Positions 1 to 11,618 of a DNA stretch of 64,000 nucleotides are shown here, piece by piece. Below the pieces are notes generated by a model. It was not told where the DNA came from. It saw only the letters and a list, made by a program, of their open reading frames with translations, and ran no database searches. Location of the stretch: assembly GCF_023078275.1 (NCBI RefSeq), contig NC_062971.1, positions 8,494,001 to 8,558,000 on the forward strand, given 5' to 3'. The position numbers were made by a program, and so were the translations under genes. Each line of letters starts with the position of its first letter. The stretch's first letter is position 1. Origin of the DNA: Leguminivora glycinivorella. Taxonomy: Eukaryota > Arthropoda > Insecta > Lepidoptera > Tortricidae.

Positions 1-80
1 ATACCTCTATATGGTAGGCGTGTTCAGTGGATACATGTAGAACTCAACATCATAGTGTAATAATAGTGTGTAATAATGGA

Positions 81-643
81 AAAAACCGGCCAAGAGCGTG
101 TCGGGCCACGCTCAGTGTAGGGTTCCGTAGTTTTCCGTATTTTTCTCAAAAACTACTGAACCTATCAAGTTCAAAACAATTTTCCTAGAAAGCCTTTATA
201 AAGTTCTACTTTTGTGATTTTTTTCATATTTTTTAAACATATGGTTCAAAAGTTAGAGGGGGGGGACGCACTTTTTTTTCCTTTAGGAGTGATTATTTAC
301 GAAAATATTAATATTATCAAAAAACGATCTTAGCAAACCCTTATTCATTTTTAAATACCTATCCAACAATATATCACACGTCGGGGTTGGAATAAAAAAA
401 AATATCAGCCCCCACTTTACATGTAGGGGGGGTACCCTAATAAAACATTTTTTTCCATTTTTTATTTTTTCACTTTGTTGGCGTGATTGATATACATATT
501 GGTACCAAATTTCAGCTTTATAGTGCTAACGGTTACTGAGATTATCCGCGGACGGACGGACGGACGGACGGACGGACGGACGGACGGACAGACAGACATG
601 GCGAAACTATAAGGGTTCCTAGTTGACTACGGAACCCTAAAAA
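81..643 (+). repeat. Interspersed repeat, ACCGGCCAAGAGCG family, copy 1
   Basis: It begins with an A-run followed by ACCGGCCAAGAGCG and ends with GACTACGGAACCCTAAAAA. Twelve bases near the two ends (AGGGTTCCGTAG and its complement) form a subterminal inverted repeat, and a GGAC/GACA microsatellite lies just inside the right end. The same sequence recurs at 17328-17872, 46937-47442 and, truncated, at 55421-55682, which shows it is a dispersed element. No protein is encoded. The class is not certain; a non-autonomous DNA element is my inference from the inverted ends. Confidence 0.85.
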
Positions 644-840
644 TGGATTAGTTACAATTGCCCCCCAGTCGAGATTTGCCCCGCTGTATCTTAGTTTGAA
701 TTCGCGTGTGTTTACCTAGCTCCCTCCACCGGCTGCTCATATAACACTTCCTTTCATTTCGCCTGATAATGACAGATTCTACTTGTTCTTAGGAATAATG
801 GCGATCCCTTTCTACACTGCCTAACTTCCGCGTGCAACAA

Positions 841-876
841 TATAAAATGCCCAATCTTCTGTATTGGTATCACATT
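841..876 (+). promoter_or_regulatory. TATA box and initiator of the alanine-rich protein gene
   Basis: TATAAAA at 841-847 is followed about 28 bases later by an initiator-like ATCACATT (869-876). The start codon lies at 928, leaving a leader of about 55 bases. The spacing is canonical for an insect RNA polymerase II core promoter. Confidence 0.7.
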
Positions 877-927
877 ACAAGTATCCCTTGATATAAGACG
901 GACAGCAACAGATCCATCAATACCATC

Positions 928-3150
928 ATGTCTTTCAAAGTTTTGGTAAGTGATAAAACTGATAAAAAAACGAAACATAGATGCCATTTTTGCGAATATA
1001 TCCTTTTTCCTTTCATTGCAATATTACAGTATTAAACTCATCGTCATCCTCCTTGCGTTATCCCGGCATTTGCCACGGCTCATAGGAGCCCGGGGCCGCT
1101 TTGACAACTAATCCTAAGATTTGGCGTAGGCACTAGTTTTTACGAAAGCGACTGCCATCGGACCTTCCAACCCAAAGGGTAACTATTCCTTATTGGGATT
1201 AGTCCGGTTTCCTCACGATGTTTTCCTTCATCGAAAAGGGACTGGTAAATATCAAATGACATTTCGTACATCATCATCATCCTCCTTGAGTTATCCCGGC
1301 ATTCGCCGCGGCTCATGGGAGCCTGGGGTCCGCTTTGACAAGTTCCGAAGAACTCATTGGTCAGAGCCGGGGATCGAAGCCGCGACCTCCGGAATGAAAG
1401 TCCCACGCTCTTACTAGTATTAAACTCATAATTATGTAGTAATTAAAATTTGATAGCTTTTTAGCATCTTATCGTGATGACCATGGCCTACGGGTGATGC
1501 AAAAGAGTCGGAATCTGACTTAAGTAAGTATAGCGAGTGCGCGGTGAAGTTTTGAGTACCTAAAGTAGGTAGATAGATAGGTATGTAGATAACATCATTA
1601 AGTAGATATATAACGAAGTATGAAACAAGGTATGAAAAAAATAAGATAATGTAGTTCTTGGAAGAGTGGCCGAACAAACTTACCTTAAAAATTGAGCTTA
1701 GAGAGATGGATGCTGGATAAAAGCGACGTTGGTAGTTTTTTTGGGACTTTGATTTGATATACCTAGTTACTAATTTGTAATGATTAAATTCAGGTATTCG
1801 CCTTCACTCTGGTGGCCGCAGCCATCGGCAGCAAGCCTGACAAGCGCAGTCTGCCCTGGGACCTCACCCCGGTCAACGCCATCGGAGCTCCTTGGAGGCC
1901 CGTGGTCCTTTCTCATGGTAAGGCATCTGTGGACATCATTACTACAACTTTGCCCCCTTGTAAAACAAATATGTTTATATCGGATTGTAAGTATTTACTT
2001 ACTTATGTCTAGAGTAAACTTCTGCTGAACTCGTTCGATCATCAACTTCGATTTATTTTCAGACTCGAGCACAGACGTAGCTGGCGCGGTGGCGGCAGCG
2101 AAGGCAGCGGCAGCCGCGGTGATGGCCGCTCAGCACCAAGTCGCCGCTGCGAAGCACGCCGCCCTCGAGCAGCAGAGCGTCGCCAGCGCTAAGGAGGCTG
2201 CAGCCGCACATGCCGCTCATAAAAGGTACATTTCGGCGTCAGTTACTTTAGTAACTCGTATTCCTCGTGCATTTACTTAGTGAAACACTGAGGTAGCATA
2301 GGTTTCTGTGGTGTTTATAAATCAGGTATACCTAGCTGATTTCTTGTCACATGCTACTCTAAACTTGCAGCGAGGAAGCAGCCAGGCACGCCCGTGCGCA
2401 CGCGCTCGAAGCGGCGCAGGCAGCGGTGCACGCGCAAGCTCAGTTAGCGGCAGCAAAGGCGCGCGCTGCGGCCGCTCAGAAGATCGCAGCGGCCCGCGAG
2501 GCGGCGGCTGCCCGCGCCATACAGCAAGCGGCGCATAACCAGGCTGCCAGGCTGCATAACGCTGGTAAGATACTGACTTCCGTGTATTCCTCATGTACCT
2601 ACATACATACCTAAGTTAAGTATAATAAATATACATTGTTGGCGTAGACTGCTCTGCAATGCTTGTGGAAATTATGTAGAACGTCCCAAGATCAAGGGCT
2701 TCTGAGACAAACTTAGTCAAGCTCTTTCAAGACTGTCCCTTTTACAATAGCATATTCTGTGTACCAGAGGCCCTCTTATAAACGCCTTAAGTATTCTGAA
2801 ACTTTTATTAAAAACTCAGATCCAAATACTTTTACTAAAGATGTCAGGACTAGATCTAGCGCCACTTTTTGTAAGATTTTTATGTGTCGTGATTAACGAT
2901 AAGTACCGTCAAATGTGAGGCATTTAGCATAAGTCGATCACCCAATCAGAAAAAGTTGACAATTGAATTTATTTCAGACCTTGAATCTGTGAAGCTGTCA
3001 GTACTGTCAAGTTCAGGGGCCGCGGGCGCTGCCGGCGCGGCGCACCACGCCGCCTCGGCCGCCGCGGCCGCCCTGCAGCCCTCCTGGGCGCCCTGGGCCT
3101 GGCCCGCGCCCACCTGGACCCCGCCGCATGGAGCTTGGGCTTGGTCTTGA
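928..3150 (+). CDS. Secreted alanine-rich protein, probably cuticular or structural
   Basis: Five exons join in phase: 928-945, 1794-1917, 2063-2225, 2371-2564 and 2978-3150, giving 223 residues. All introns are GT-AG. The first exon supplies only six codons; with exon 2 it forms a clear signal peptide (MSFKVLVFAFTLVAAAIGS). Exons 3 and 4 encode long alanine-rich, probably helical stretches with spaced Lys, Gln and His. The last exon begins with a more mixed segment, then an Ala/Gly run, and ends in a Trp/Pro-rich tail with motifs such as WAPWAWPAPTW. Short first exons that split the signal peptide and low-complexity Ala-rich bodies are common in insect cuticle proteins, so a cuticular or other extracellular structural role is my inference. 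I see no Rebers-Riddiford chitin-binding domain and cannot name a family. Exon GC is far above the flanks. Confidence 0.85.
1030..1415 (-). repeat. tRNA-headed SINE (family A), reverse orientation, rearranged
   Basis: Read on the minus strand, 1415-1267 carries a tRNA-like head with a B-box-like GGTCGCGGCTTCGATCC, followed by the SINE body. A second copy of the body and 3' end lies at 1265-1030. A cleaner plus-strand copy is at 14757-15071. The insertion lies in intron 1 of the alanine-rich protein gene. Confidence 0.75.
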
Positions 3151-3890
3151 ACAAATGAGCGTTAGAACTAAGGCTGCGGTTTCCGATTGTCACTTTATTG
3201 GAGACAAAAGCCTACAGCCTCGTTTCCGTGCATGTATTAGGTATACATACATATGCAATTTAAAAAAAAATAGATGTTAAATAAGAAATATTTTAATGCT
3301 CACATTTAATGTTATTATTGGTTCTTTTGATAATAATGTGTGCGAGAACGAGACTTACGAGACCAAAATAACAAACGAACTTGGAACATAGCTAAGTGCT
3401 AAAAGTTAGTACCTAATTAGTAAATATGCAAGAGTACTTATAATTTCATAATGTTTGTTAAATAAATAATGAATTAACGACTATATTGCATTTTTAAAAG
3501 TAGGTTTTTTTCTACATATTATTTACCTACCATATTGCTTATGTAACAGGGAAAATACTTACTAATTATTAAATAACCCTACTTTTATCAAGATATTTTT
3601 GGTCCTTCGAACCGGATAATACTATATATGTGTCTTTCCGCTATTAAGAAGTTGTTACATGATTATTAGATTTGTCGTAATGTTAAATAAGTTTACTACC
3701 TGCTTTGTAAATTGTTACCGTAATTGTTCTTTTATAACAATACATAATTATATTAAGACTGCATTATCGAATTGTATTTTTTCTCGATTTTACATTATGT
3801 AATAAAATCCTCTCAATACGATACGCCAAACAATCTATCTTCGGGTTCTACTATTCCTAACTCGGCTAGCATTGATTGGAGTCGCCGATA
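3151..3890. other. 3' UTR and intergenic spacer
   Basis: This AT-rich stretch contains the 3' UTR of the alanine-rich gene and the spacer before Nmdar1. A short motif reading GGTCCTTCGAACCGGATA (3601-3618) recurs in reverse complement near 7340 inside Nmdar1, so it is probably a scrap of a repeat. No gene was seen. Confidence 0.6.
3461..3466 (+). terminator. Polyadenylation signal AATAAA
   Basis: AATAAA lies 311 bases after the stop codon of the alanine-rich protein gene, in an AT-rich 3' region. It is the most likely end-of-transcript signal for that gene. Confidence 0.55.
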
Positions 3891-3900
3891 CGACTGCGCG

Positions 3901-3914
3901 GTAACCATGGCAAC
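3901..3914 (-). promoter_or_regulatory. RFX-type X-box upstream of Nmdar1
   Basis: On the minus strand the sequence reads GTTGCCATGGTAAC, a full match to the X-box consensus RYYNYYATRRNRAC bound by RFX transcription factors. It sits in a small GC-richer patch (3880-3970) within AT-rich DNA and about 130 bases before a strong splice donor (4041). The motif is seen; the role in Nmdar1 transcription is inferred from position. Confidence 0.5.
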
Positions 3915-3929
3915 CGCGGAGCAGGCTCC

Positions 3930-4040
3930 ATCTACCGCTGTACCACAGCATCCCTCAGCTGTTCTCTCACAGAACAATATTTTTTACTGCTATTTTAAAC
4001 AAAACAATGACGTAAATGTGACTAAATAACTTGCACACTG
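3930..4040 (+). other. Nmdar1: Probable 5' non-coding exon of Nmdar1 (5' limit unknown)
   Basis: A consensus donor (CACTG followed by GTAAGT) at 4041 and an acceptor (TATCCAG) ending at 4657, five bases before the first Nmdar1 ATG, define a plausible leader intron 4041-4657. The exon would end at 4040; its 5' end cannot be placed from sequence alone. Splicing here is inferred, not shown. Confidence 0.45.
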
Positions 4041-4662
4041 GTAAGTAAAACGTGTCCCTAATTTAGCGCTAAGCGGTGATTAATAATGTAGCCTGTAGTG
4101 AGAGATCTCATTTAACTTGCCCAGAAGGGCGGGCCCCTGTGCCTGAAATATTCAGTCATAATTAAAAGTTACGCGATATCATGGTCGTTACGTAAACTCT
4201 TCCTCAGTGCCCACAGGTCGTATTCTGGTAAATAAATACCGAATATATTCTCGTTTCTTATGAAATAAAGTTTACCTTCATAGCTTAGATAAGAGTGTTA
4301 CGACACCTATTGCAAAACTTCGTATGACAAATAAAAATGTTCTGATAAGCAATATCTATTTGTTACGTTTATCTTATTAATTATGTAGTCCAAGACGCGA
4401 TTCCAGCAGTGATGTATGAAATAAGTAACAGACACACTATTTTAATGTACCTACCTATTATAGGTACAAAAATAAGAGTTCCTTTCCTAAAAACACCTTG
4501 TAAGAAAATACTAAATATGCCAAAATGGGTTCCCCGTTCCCCATCACACCAACTCAATTAATTTAATATAAATAAATTCGATAATATACAGGGTGGGACG
4601 CAAGTGATTATTTAATTACAATTTTCGTAATTAAAAAAAAATTGTTTTCATATCCAGACAAG

Positions 4663-6408
4663 ATGATGTCCCTTCTCGGGATAATGGCGGCCTTGAGCTG
4701 TTGGCAGCTGGCCTCTGCCGACAGAGACCAGCGGCGGTACTCCAACCCAACTTATTATAACGTCGGAGGAGTGCTCTCTAGCAATGAGTCAATTGCCTTC
4801 TTCAAAGATACTATTTCGGTAAGAGTTCCTACTATCATCTTATTCCATCTGATATCTAATGAAAAAAGCAAGTAGGTATATTATATAATACATATGAATG
4901 ATTGATAGCTTCGTTACGATGGTAGCATTTGTAATTTTTAGCAATAACAATATTAGTGGTTTACCAATTAAAAACTTTCTTGCTTGTATTGTATGTTCTT
5001 TAAAATGTGTTCAATGTTTTCAGAATCTTAACTTCAAAGATCAATATGTCCCAAAAGGTGTGACCTATCATGACTACTCGATTTTGATGGACACAAATCC
5101 TATTAAGACTGCTTTGAATGTTTGCAAGGATCTAATTGGCCATCGGGTTTGTAACGTTTTTATACCTATAATCTGTAAATTACTAACTTTTCTTCCTTTA
5201 AGTTCTATTTATGTAGAGTGGTTTTTGGGTTTTTCCTCGAAGTGACTCTTTTACCTAAAGATTTTTTTCCTACCTTCAGGTTTATGCTGTCGTAGTCTCC
5301 CATCCTTTGACTGGAGACTTGTCTCCGGCAGCCGTATCATATACGAGTGGATTTTACCACATCCCAGTCATCGGTATATCTTCAAGAGACTCTGCCTTTT
5401 CTGACAAGAACATTCACGTGTCGTTTTTGCGGACAGTTCCGCCATATTCACATCAGGCCGATGTGTGGGTCGACGTGCTGAAACATTTTAATTACATGAA
5501 GGTTATCTTCATTCATAGTTCGGACACCGATGGTCGTGCCATTTTAGGCCGGTAGGTAAACCTATTCATATATTTAAATGTTCTCCTTTTTAACAAACAA
5601 GTACCTAAATAGTTCACTCATAAACTCATGCACTCGTAAACTCAATAATTTTTTTTATAGATTCCAAACCACATCCCAAAGCGTCGATGAGGATGTCGAC
5701 AGAAAGGTAGTGGTCGAACAAGTTATTGAATTCGAGCCAGGTTTAGACTCATTCAGTGACAAACTAATAGAAGTAAAAACCGCGAGATCAAGAGTGTTCT
5801 TAATGTATGCCAGGTAAGAATAATGTTAATGATCTAAAATATCGAAATTCCAAATTGTTTATAGATATCATAAGACCGATATTTAAACAATGTTCTTTTA
5901 TAGCAAAACCGACGCTGAAATAATTTTCCGCGACGCAACCTTCCTGAACATGACGACGACGGGCTACGTGTGGGTGGTGACGGAGCAGGCGCTGGACGCC
6001 GCCAACGCCCCCGAGGGACTGCTCGGGCTGCGCCTCGTCAACGCGACTAACGAGCACGCTCACATCCAGGATTCCATGTACGTCAAATCTACGTCTACAA
6101 GCTAGTGTTTTCCCTGCCTAGTGCCAGGATCCGCTTTCTGACTCAATCTTCTCTTCTTTGTCTGGTATTCGGTATCCTCTGGTGTGCGGTTGTTATCTTT
6201 CATGTCCTCTTTAAAGCGTCCAGTCAAATATTTTTAGGCCTACCTATTCATCCATGGCCTTGGATAGTGAGGTCAAGTCATCTATTTCTGAGGTGTTGTG
6301 TTGTGTTTACAATTCGTATACCTACAACCTACAAGCGCACACGATCAGAAATCACCAATTCTTTTTTAACCCCCGACACAAAAACGACGGGGTGTTATAA
6401 GTTTGACG

Positions 6409-6443
<35 letters not shown>

Positions 6444-9400
6444 GTGTGTGTCTGTCTGTGGCATCGTAGCTCCCGAACGGATTTTCGATTTAGTTTTTTT
6501 CATTTGAAAGCTGTGTTTTGTTCTTACAGCTATGTTCTGGCATCAGCCATACGAGACATGAATACAACTGAAGAAATAAACGCACCACCTTCAGACTGCG
6601 ACAACTCTGGAAGCACGTGGAATACTGGTCGGCATCTTTTCGATTACATAAGGAAGCAAACGCTGGATAGCGGAGCGACGGGCCATGTGGCGTTCGATGA
6701 TCACGGGGACAGAGTTAACGCCGAATACGATATGGTGAACGTTAGAGCACAAGGCGAACATGTAGCGGTCGGAAATACTTCTATTCTAAGGTTTGTCAAA
6801 CTAACATGATATTTGACCACTATTATCGTCTTCCTTTATTAAGACCACTTAAATTTGTAAGTCTTAAAAATTAGAGCATTCATGACTTCGTTATATTTGT
6901 TTTAGGATGTGAGGAAGATGCGCCTAGAGCTCAAAGAACAAGAAATAATTTGGATGGGCCGTAGTCCCTCGAAGCCTGAAGGATTTATGATACCTACTCA
7001 CTTGAAGGTACATTATATAAATCTGCCCAGTAAAAGCAAAATCTAAAAAATATTGTAACAACAAAATATGTTTCAGGTATTAACAATAGAGGAAAAACCA
7101 TTTGTATATGCACGACGGATTGATGACGGCAGCGAATGTACTGCTGAAGAGATTCCCTGTCCACATTACAATACGACCAACGACACAGGTTAGTCCGTTT
7201 TTACATTATCCGATCTGATATCGGAAGGATTTCAATGGAAAAAATCCAAAATTACGCCTGCAATGTATGGGATATCGGTCCGACATCCGATATCGCATCG
7301 GATAATGTATAAACGCACTTACTTAAAAAGTTTATCTTTGTATCCGGTTCGAAGGACCAAAAATGATAGTTTTTGAGACATTTTGATTAAATGCAAATAA
7401 TAAAAGTGCAGTTACAAAAGCAAATGTTTTAAGTTACAGACTGTTTATTACTTACCTATTGCACTTATCCCTCTGTAAAAGTTGAACAGCTGCTCATTGT
7501 GTTGTGTTTTTTATGTCCAGATCAAATGTACTGCTGCAAGGGTTTCTGCATGGACCTCCTGAAACACCTGGCTACGTGGATTAACTTCACCTATTCATTG
7601 GCGCTTTCACCAGACGGACAATTCGGGCACTATGTTATTAAAAACTATTCCGCCCCTAGCCCGAAAAAGGAGTGGACCGGGCTCATAGGTAAGTGACATT
7701 TAATTATCAAATCTGATGTAAAAGCGCATTAGACGGTGAAACTTATTGGGACAACAAGACTCCCAAGATCCATAAAGAGCCTAGACATGCCCAGACTTTT
7801 TGTAGACTATGTAAGCTATTTCCACAAAGTCCACAGGTATCTATCTAATGGGTATAGTATTAGAATGTTAATATTACCTTATGTTTTCGCAGGCGAACTA
7901 GTGTATGAACGCGCAGATATGATTGTGGCCCCACTGACCATAAACCCTGAACGTGCAGAATTCATCGAGTTTAGCAAACCGTTTAAATATCAAGGAATAA
8001 CAATTCTAGAGAAAAAGGTACAAGAGGGTATTTTTATTACGAAAATACTGTTTCCATTACCATTTCAGAAAAATAGTTTTGGTTTCCCTACTATCATCAA
8101 ATTGACTCACAATTTTCCCTGCTAGGAGGGGAGGGAAGCAGAGAAAACTATACATTAACAACTTTTGATACTAAAAGGCTCTGCAAAAATGTTTGAATTT
8201 TAACATGTCACCACGCGCACCCTGTATATATTTATTATTTTACAGCCATCTCGATCTTCGACACTGGTATCGTTCTTACAACCATTTTCGAACACCTTAT
8301 GGATATTAGTCATGGTATCAGTACATGTAGTGGCATTGGTACTGTACCTGCTGGACAGATTTTCGCCGTTTGGAAGGTTTAAGCTGGCTAACATAGATGG
8401 GACAGAAGAAGATGCGTTGAATTTATCGAGCGCCATTTGGTTTGCCTGGGGAGTTTTGTTGAACAGCGGCATCGGAGAAGGTAAGAAATATTGTCATGTA
8501 AGGTAACGGACCCAATCGTGGACAGTTTAAGAAAAATTTTCGCCTGTTTTTGATATTTCACTCATAAATGTAAAAATTCTACCGCTAAGCGTGTTAAATC
8601 TTGAATGTCCTATCCTTCTTTTACATTTCAAGCGTATTGCAGAATGGATACTCCTATTGGTTTCTTCATAGTTAACAAATTAAAAATAGGTGTTTTTTCT
8701 CCAATTATGGACGGCAGTTCTCCAGTAATGGATCCCCCATTATGGACAGTGAAATAAGTTTAAAATTTTACTTTTAAAGCCAACTGATACTCAATGAGTC
8801 AATATTATATACCATAAATACAATTAGTTTGAGTTATTTTAACATAGGATTGTTTCTTGTAAATTTTGGTTTTGTAAATTGTTCCTTGTCCATCATAGGA
8901 GGTAGGCAGTTTTTCGGTTCCAGTAATGGACACTCGCAAAATAACGCCATTTCTTTATATCTTTGGAGCAACAAACTAGTATGTTTTATACCTTATCTCA
9001 TGCCTAATGCAGTAAGTAAAACGCATTCAAGTTTACACAGAGTATTATTTTTTTATTATTTTATACATGAACTCAACTCTCTTAGCAACATTACTAAGGA
9101 TTCGTCTTGATATTTTTTTCAGTAAACTGATGAATTTTATCTTGTCGCCAAATCCTTCAGAAATAACCGAATTAATTGAAACTTCAAAATGAAACAGCTC
9201 TATAACTCTAGTTTATGGTACATAGCCATCAGTTTTTAGAAACTAATTTTAGATACTTATTTTTAAGGATTTGTATTTTTTTGTCCATAATGGCATCACC
9301 GTCCATTATGGGGTATTTCACCTTACATGTAACATACCTATACGTACCAAATCTCGAGTATCTCAACAAAAATTAAGGACTCGTTCTGGGAAGCAAACAA

Positions 9401-11618
9401 CGACAATTCGCTCCTTCGCAGAGAGTATAGAGCTTAAGAGATTTTTTTGAGAACTTACTTGGTAGGTAACTCTTACCGTAGGTAGGCACGTTTTCGTTAC
9501 TTTTCATCTTCATTTCGATGTGTTTTTTTTATTTATTTCAGGAACTCCTCGTAGTTTTTCGGCGAGAGTGCTCGGAATGGTGTGGGCAGGATTTGCTATG
9601 ATAATTGTTGCTTCCTACACTGCCAACTTGGCTGCTTTCCTCGTCCTCGAGCGCCCAAAAACAAAACTCACTGGAATTAATGATGCTAGGGTAAGTTTTA
9701 TTAGCTTATTATTATACTAATATCATAGAATTCTTTTATCCAATTGTACCTATTTACTTTTAAGAATGAGTTTAAACTAGGTTGGAGAATGCTAGTTTTT
9801 TTTTCTTACTTTTGTTTTTCCTGATCTCGACTAGTCCATTCTGGGTCACCCTGTATTACCGATTTAGTAAACGATTTGTATCCGTTACTTCTAGCTCCGA
9901 AACACAATGGAGAACCTTACATGTGCAACAGTGAAGGGTTCGGGAGTGGACATGTACTTCAGGCGGCAGGTGGAGCTGTCCAACATGTACCGCACCATGG
10001 AGGCCAACAACTACGATAACGCGGAGCAGGCCATCCAGGATGTCAAAAATGGGTAAATAATAAATACCAACAATTTACTGTATAATACAGACAAAGGGGA
10101 AAGCATTACCCTTTGCCAGTAGGACGGGAAACCTGTATCAGTAGGTACGGTCATCAATACTATTTACTGCACCAGGGGACTTTTTTTGCAACTGTACCTT
10201 TATGCTTTATAAGTAGGTACCCGTTTACCTTCCTCTCTCATATTTTGTAACTTTTATTCTAAATGCATTTGCCCACCAGAGTGAATCTGACCGTCCTCAC
10301 TGATCTGAGTATTTCTCAATAATAAGAGGCACTCAAGGCACTCAATAATAAGAGGTTACTTAATGTTGCAGAAAATTAATGGCGTTTATCTGGGACTCCT
10401 CTCGTTTGGAATTTGAAGCGGCTCAGGATTGCGAGTTGGTGACTGCTGGAGAGCTGTTCGGCCGCTCTGGCTACGGAGTTGGATTACAAAAAGGGTCTCC
10501 GTGGGCTGATAAAGTGACCCTAGCTATACTCGATTTTCATGAAAGTAAGTTTAGTTACATTTAACTACAGTTATTTTGAAATCATTACCTGTCTACTTAT
10601 TTTTCTTTATTTATTCTAAACTATGTCGTTGTTGTAGGTGGTATAATGGAGTCATTAGACAACAATTGGATATTACGCAATAATCTTTTGAACTGTGAAG
10701 AAAATGAAAAGACTCCGAATACCTTGGGCTTGAAAAATATGGCAGGAGTGTTCATACTGGTGTTAGCGGGCATTATTGGGGGCATAGTGCTTATCGTGAT
10801 CGAAGTGGTGTACAAGCGGCACCAGATTAAGAAGCAGAAGAGGATGGAAATCGCTCGGCACGCGGCGGACCGCTGGCGCGGTACCATTGAGGTAAACAAG
10901 ACCAAGAGGCCGCCGCCGTGGACCACAGATAATTCCAAAACCATTCACTACGGAGATTAAACTCAATCGCGAAACTGGACCGATCAAATTAACGTTTTAC
11001 CGATTCAAGTTTATATCATTAGTTTAGTTTTTTAAAGATATTATATTTGTTAAAAGCTTAAGTCCTTAAAATATACTATTCATGTTTATTTTTTACTTTT
11101 ACTCATCAAGACATGGTTAGTTTCCCGCTTCAGATCATCGGCTCTGAAAAGGGGCATAGAAATCGCTCGCTAATCATGCTATAGCGTGTTTATAAATACC
11201 TACTAATGTGTTTTGCTGCTACCCCCAAATTGAATGGGTACCGCCCCATCAATTTTTTCTATGCCCGGCAACTCACACTGTCAACAAAGAAAATAAATTA
11301 TTTTTCTAACATTCGGATAGCTAGATGCCCCGACGGCTTCGTTGGACGCATTATTATAATAGCTTTCGTAAGTAGATGAATAAATACAATAAGTAATGTT
11401 TGATTTGTTCTTGAGGTATATTGGTAATTTTTCAGAAGCGCAAGACTATGAGAGCTTCGATAATGCCTTCGCAACGGCGCGCCAAGTCGAATGGAGTGAA
11501 GGAGGCTGGGAGCATCAGCCTAGCCGTGGACCGCGGCGCGCTGCGGAGGCGCGACGAACCGAGAGTACCGCGGTACCTCCCTGCCTACACCCCCGATGTA
11601 TCTCACTTGGTCGTCTAG
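4663..11618 (+). CDS. Nmdar1: NMDA-type ionotropic glutamate receptor subunit 1 (GluN1)
   Basis: Sixteen coding exons join in phase to 929 residues: 4663-4818, 5024-5146, 5280-5551, 5661-5813, 5904-6077, 6530-6790, 6914-7007, 7077-7188, 7521-7688, 7893-8017, 8246-8480, 9542-9690, 9895-10052, 10372-10544, 10638-10891 and 11436-11618. The product is the obligatory glycine-binding subunit of NMDA receptors, a Ca2+-permeable synaptic cation channel of the plasma membrane. Visible parts are a signal peptide (1-19), an amino-terminal domain with the conserved [19 protein letters not shown], the ligand-binding halves, the pore loop with the N-site Asn (N619 in LLNSGIGEG) and the SYTANLAAF gate (649-657). 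Residues matching the known glycine site are present: P518, T520, R525, S690 and D735. The tail ends in DVSHLVV, as in other insect subunits, a possible PDZ ligand. Exon 7 must use a second AG (6912-6913), because the first would bring a stop. Either of two adjacent ATGs (4663, 4666) could start it. Confidence 0.97.
6366..6512 (-). repeat. Repeat with AACCCCCGAC end and GTCT microsatellite
   Basis: It lies in Nmdar1 intron 5. It starts with TTAACCCCCGACACAAAAACG, carries a TCTG microsatellite, then a segment around GTAGCTCCCGAACGGATTTTC. The reverse complement of the same arrangement is at 31016-31262 with a GACA array, so this is a dispersed lepidopteran repeat. Confidence 0.7.
7196..7322. 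repeat. Palindromic MITE, ATTATCCGAT family, copy 1
   Basis: Both ends carry inverted copies of a CGTTTTTACATTATCCGAT-type terminus and pair over much of the length. It begins within about ten bases of the exon 8 splice donor (7189) of Nmdar1. Related copies lie at 53896-54029 and 54686-54766. Confidence 0.7.
8495..9330. repeat. Possible MITE filling Nmdar1 intron 11
   Basis: Both ends carry a CATGTAAGGT-type inverted terminus, and both are followed inward by variants of CCCANNNTGGAC. Further GTCCATAATGG-like motifs recur inside. It occupies most of intron 11 and encodes nothing visible. The inverted termini are imperfect, so the boundaries are tentative. Confidence 0.4.
10892..10960 (+). 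other. Nmdar1: Alternative C-terminal tail of Nmdar1 by intron retention
   Basis: If the donor after exon 15 is not used, the reading frame continues for 22 codons (start [10 protein letters not shown], end IHYGD) and stops at 10958-10960. This would replace the 60-residue tail of exon 16 and its LVV terminus. The open frame is seen; use of the isoform is not shown. Confidence 0.4.

Noticed and set aside
6105..6809. 234-codon plus-strand frame
   Set aside because: It is an intron 5 read-through containing a microsatellite repeat joined to genuine Nmdar1 exon 6; the exon itself begins at 6530.
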